Shown: in pieces, positions 6,275-7,463 of the stretch | Layout of the letters: every line of letters starts with the position of its first letter | Position numbering within the stretch: position 1 is the stretch's first letter | Assembly (NCBI GenBank): GCA_030595585.1 | Contig: JAUVCY010000081.1 | Location: 1 to 7,463, forward strand | Direction: 5' to 3' | Length of the DNA: 7,463 nucleotides | From: Thermoplasmatota archaeon | GTDB lineage: Archaea; Thermoplasmatota; Penumbrarchaeia; Penumbrarchaeales; Penumbrarchaeaceae | Made by a program: the position numbers and the translations under genes | The notes under the pieces: generated by a model | Databases searched by the model: none | What the model was told of the DNA's origin: nothing | The model's input: only the letters and a program-made list of their open reading frames with translations

Positions 6275-6317
6275 TCAACCGTTAAATAATACTCAGCCGG
6301 GGTGGCTCAACCTGGTA
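6275..6317 (+). repeat. Direct repeat, copy 1: tRNA-Ser leader plus first 22 nt of the tRNA
   Basis: These 43 bases match 6404-6446 with a single difference (T at 6282, C at 6411). The last 22 bases (6296-6317) equal the 5' end of the tRNA-Ser, through the acceptor strand and into the D loop. After 6317 the tRNA match stops abruptly, with no anticodon arm or T arm. It is thus a 5' fragment of a second tRNA-Ser gene or a copied leader module. Confidence 0.9.
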
Positions 6318-6403
6318 TCCTTGGAAAATGCGTTGCATTTTCCGGATCTTCCCCTCTCCTTGAGAGTGTAAGACGGTCCCCGTACCAGGGACCACACCCG
6401 ACA
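6296..6403 (+). other. Structured module beginning with tRNA-Ser 5' sequence; candidate RNA or leader element
   Basis: Complementary segments nest here. GGGTG (6300-6304) pairs with CACCC (6395-6399), and CCTGGTA (6311-6317) with TACCAGG (6383-6389). Inside are a long hairpin, ATCC-tt-GGAAAATGC with loop GTT and its exact complement (6317-6347), and a short one, CTCTC-ctt-GAGAG (6354-6366). GGTCCC/GGGACC (6375-6393) is an alternative to the closing stem. No protein frame fits. The fold could be an RNA, a tRNA precursor leader, or debris from an insertion. No known RNA family is recognised. Confidence 0.4.
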
Positions 6404-6446
6404 TCAACCGCTAAATAATACTCAGCCGGGGTGGCTCAACCTGGTA
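6404..6446 (+). repeat. Direct repeat, copy 2: leader and 5' end of the intact tRNA-Ser
   Basis: This is the second copy of the 43-bp repeat, exactly 129 bp after the first; here it continues into a complete tRNA. The near identity of the 21 non-tRNA leader bases shows that the leader was copied along with the tRNA. Confidence 0.9.
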
Positions 6447-6509
6447 CGGCGACGGTCTCGAAAACCGTTGGGGAAACCCTTGTCGGTTCAAATCCGGCTC
6501 CCGGCGCCA
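6425..6509 (+). tRNA. tRNA-Ser, anticodon CGA (reads UCG)
   Basis: A complete class II cloverleaf. The acceptor GCCGGGG (6425-6431) pairs with TCCCGGC (6499-6505), with one G-U pair. The D arm spans about 6433-6450. The anticodon stem ACGGT/ACCGT (6452-6456, 6464-6468) holds loop CTCGAAA, giving anticodon CGA at 6459-6461. The long variable arm GGG-AAA-CCC (6471-6479) is typical of serine or leucine tRNA. The T stem GTCGG/CCGGC surrounds TTCAAAT (6487-6493). The discriminator is G6506, as expected for serine, and CCA is encoded at 6507-6509. No intron is seen in the anticodon loop. A canonical TATA box about 25 nt upstream is absent. Confidence 0.95.
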
Positions 6510-6534
6510 TTTTCTATTGTTTTAGTCAGTATTT
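6510..6534 (+). terminator. T-rich stretch after tRNA-Ser, likely terminator
   Basis: TTTTC, TTGTTTTAG and TATTTTA follow the CCA end directly. Oligo-T tracts terminate archaeal RNA polymerase, so the tRNA transcript probably ends here. A related T-run follows the downstream 3' fragment at 6667-6671. Confidence 0.5.
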
Positions 6535-6552
6535 TATCGAAAATAGAATGAT

Positions 6553-6569
6553 GGGAGCCGGATTTGAAC
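6553..6569 (-). repeat. Inverted copy of the tRNA-Ser 3' region
   Basis: Seventeen bases are the exact reverse complement of tRNA bases 6486-6502 (T loop, T stem and acceptor strand). Fourteen of them (6553-6566) also pair with the direct copy at 6646-6659. The partial match CCATtTTCTATT (6507-6518) against AATAGAAtgATGG (6542-6554) extends the symmetry towards the tRNA end. Confidence 0.9.
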
Positions 6570-6659
6570 TTGTTGTTGAAAGTTATTGGTCCAATTAATA
6601 ATCCAACTTTCAACTCCGCACAATCCCAGAGGGATTGCTGCTGGACAAATCCGGCTCCC
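6553..6659. mobile_element. 107-bp palindromic element bounded by tRNA-derived inverted repeats (MITE-like or structured RNA)
   Basis: The 14-bp ends GGGAGCCGGATTTG (6553-6566) and its exact complement (6646-6659) close a segment holding two more hairpins. These are GTTGAAAGTT/AACTTTCAAC (6575-6584 and 6605-6614) and CAATCCC-aga-GGGATTG (6621-6637). Together they form a predicted three-way junction. No target-site duplication is visible and no protein is encoded, so a mobile origin is only one reading; decay of tandem tRNA copies or an integration remnant are others. Confidence 0.35.
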
Positions 6660-6664
6660 GGCGC
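6646..6664 (+). pseudogene. tRNA-Ser 3'-end fragment (possible att remnant)
   Basis: Nineteen bases equal tRNA-Ser 6489-6507 in direct orientation. The flank after it (TCATTTTTATCTAATTG) resembles the flank after the real tRNA (CATTTTCTATTG) with small insertions, so the terminator was duplicated too. tRNA 3' ends are common integrase targets in archaea, so this could be an attR scar; the intervening 140 bp carry no integrase. Confidence 0.65.
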
Positions 6665-6714
6665 TCATTTTTATCTAATTGAAGGGAGCCAGGGAAGGAC
6701 CATAATAGAATGTA

Positions 6715-7047
6715 TCAAGCATACATCATGTCGTCGTGATCGTCATGAAGCAGTTTCTCCACGACCTTCTTCTTCTTTTTGTCCTTCTTCTTGTGCTTGA
6801 CCGCCTTCCTCTGTGTGTCATCCCTGCCAATGAACGTGAAATCGAACCTTCTCATCCGGATGAACGTTTTGTCGCTCAGGACCTCAAGTGCGACCCATCC
6901 CCTCTGTTCCATCGCCTTGACCGCCCTCTGAACGGACCTCAGCGGCAGTTTCAGCTCACCTGCAACCTCCTCGATATCGATCGGATACCTCTCGAGGAGG
7001 ACCTTCAGGACCTTGGCATCAATGGAATTCGCCTTGACCTGGACCAT
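6715..7047 (-). CDS. Small winged-helix DNA-binding protein with Lys-rich and His/Asp-rich tail
   Basis: A 110-residue protein. Residues about 8-58 form a winged helix: a first helix (SIDAKVLKVLLERY), a turn, then IDIEEVAGELKLPLRSVQRAVKAMEQRGWVAL as helix-turn-helix and the start of the wing. A short strand region follows (TFIRMRRFDFTFIG), then a basic run KHKKKDKKKKK near residues 84-94 and a final HDDHDDMMYA that could hold metal. No enzyme domain is visible. ATG 7047 is preferred: GGAGG (7059-7055) lies seven bases upstream, and the ATG overlaps the upstream TGA by 1 nt (TGATG). A GTG one codon earlier is also possible. Tight coupling to trm1 suggests a role linked to tRNA or translation, or simple operon sharing. 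The target is unknown. Confidence 0.8.
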   Translation of the reverse strand: MVQVKANSIDAKVLKVLLERYPIDIEEVAGELKLPLRSVQRAVKAMEQRGWVALEVLSDKTFIRMRRFDFTFIGRDDTQRKAVKHKKKDKKKKKVVEKLLHDDHDDMMYA

Positions 7048-7463
7048 CACCCATCCTCCACAATATCGATGAAGGTCCTCTTGAAGACCTTCCAGGGCGC
7101 GTCCGTCTTAACGAGAGTCGGGGAGAACCTGCTCCTGCTGACACCGAACCCCTTCGCTTTCAGCGCCTCCATCAACGACGAGATGCGGGGGGGCGACATC
7201 TTCAATTCGCTTGCAACGGCATTCGTATCATATCCCCCGGGAGGGAGCCCGTTCTCCGAAATGGCCGTTTCGAGCATGGACCTGATGTGTTTGTGTGTCC
7301 TCATGTAGGCGAACCTCTCCCCCTCCATGGCGCTCAACATCCTGGTCGTTAGACCCCTATCCTCCAGGGGGCCCACCCAGAGAGGCCCCATCACCCTGGG
7401 ACTCCCGTCCACGGTGGTGATATCCTCCAGCCTGTGGATGACCTCGGCACATCCGTGATCGTC
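7047..7463 (-). CDS. trm1: tRNA (guanine26-N2/N2)-dimethyltransferase Trm1, C-terminal part (5' end outside window)
   Basis: The minus-strand frame is open from the right edge to TGA at 7049-7047, giving 138 residues. The sequence MGPLWVGPLED, the helical GYDTNAVASELKMSPPRISSLMEALKAKG written in two blocks (about residues 77-105), and SRSRFSPTLVKTDAPW match the C-terminal region of archaeal Trm1, where GPLW and xHFSPTxxKTDAP are hallmarks. Here His is replaced by Arg in that second motif. Trm1 uses S-adenosylmethionine to dimethylate G26 at the D-arm/anticodon-arm junction of tRNAs; the catalytic domain lies outside the window. The in-frame GTG at 7412 is internal, not a start. It is the first gene of a pair with the winged-helix protein and is convergent with tRNA-Ser. 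Confidence 0.87.
   Translation of the reverse strand, partial: DDHGCAEVIHRLEDITTVDGSPRVMGPLWVGPLEDRGLTTRMLSAMEGERFAYMRTHKHIRSMLETAISENGLPPGGYDTNAVASELKMSPPRISSLMEALKAKGFGVSRSRFSPTLVKTDAPWKVFKRTFIDIVEDG

Noticed and set aside
6545..6660. C/D box guide RNA suggested by ATGATGG near 6549-6555
   Set aside because: The C box is imperfect and no CTGA D box is found at a suitable distance.
6296..6664. Split or permuted tRNA made of the upstream 5' fragment and downstream 3' fragment
   Set aside because: The two fragments together lack the anticodon arm, variable arm and most of the T arm, and an intact tRNA-Ser lies between them.
6564..6800. 78-residue plus-strand open frame across the tRNA-derived repeats
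   Set aside because: It is low-complexity translation of repeats and of the antisense of the winged-helix tail; no ribosome-binding site.
6736..7308. 190-residue plus-strand open frame at the right end
   Set aside because: It is antisense to trm1 and the winged-helix gene, whose motifs and overlapping stop/start are convincing.
1..7463. CRISPR array, insertion sequence with transposase, toxin-antitoxin or defence system
   Set aside because: No regularly spaced repeats, no transposase or integrase frame and no defence-type motifs were seen.

Overview
The window looks archaeal. TATA-like AT-rich boxes lie about 25 nt upstream of several starts, and some starts look leaderless. A hexulose-phosphate synthase is fused to an RraA domain, there is a mevalonate-pathway decarboxylase, and an archaeal-type tRNA G26 methyltransferase (Trm1) enters from the right edge. 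GC content is moderate to high with heavy AGG arginine use, which together suggest a Thermoplasmatota or methanogen-like euryarchaeote. This placement is inference; no marker in the window fixes the lineage.

Layout, left to right. (1) An HPS-RraA fusion reads leftward off the left edge. It is divergent from a phosphomannomutase/phosphoglucomutase-family gene. Their 229-bp shared promoter region carries four copies of an AACTTTGAC-type element arranged as two inverted pairs between the two TATA boxes. (2) A small SRPBCC/START-like protein is convergent with the mutase, the two stop codons being 1 bp apart, and is divergent from a diphosphomevalonate-decarboxylase-family gene. (3) A MarR regulator and a MATE efflux pump form a tight operon behind a perfect palindrome that overlaps the TATA box, a classic self-regulated drug-efflux unit. 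(4) A complex locus centred on an intact tRNA-Ser(CGA) follows. A partial copy of the tRNA leader and 5' end lies exactly 129 bp upstream. Two partial copies of its 3' end lie downstream, one inverted and one direct. The intervening sequences are rich in hairpins. (5) Reading leftward from the right edge are the C-terminal part of Trm1 and a 1-nt-overlapping small winged-helix protein with a Lys-rich and His/Asp-rich tail.

How the genes fit together: HPS-RraA and the mutase are both sugar-phosphate enzymes that may share one regulator. In archaea HPS is often used in reverse to supply ribulose-5-phosphate. The mevalonate-pathway enzyme serves isoprenoid lipid synthesis. MarR-MATE is an independent efflux cassette. 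Trm1 and the tRNA belong to translation, and the convergent Trm1 operon points into the tRNA-derived repeats. The most unusual part is the tRNA-Ser neighbourhood (6202-6714); next is the four-site operator between the first two genes. No CRISPR array, insertion sequence or recognisable defence system is visible.
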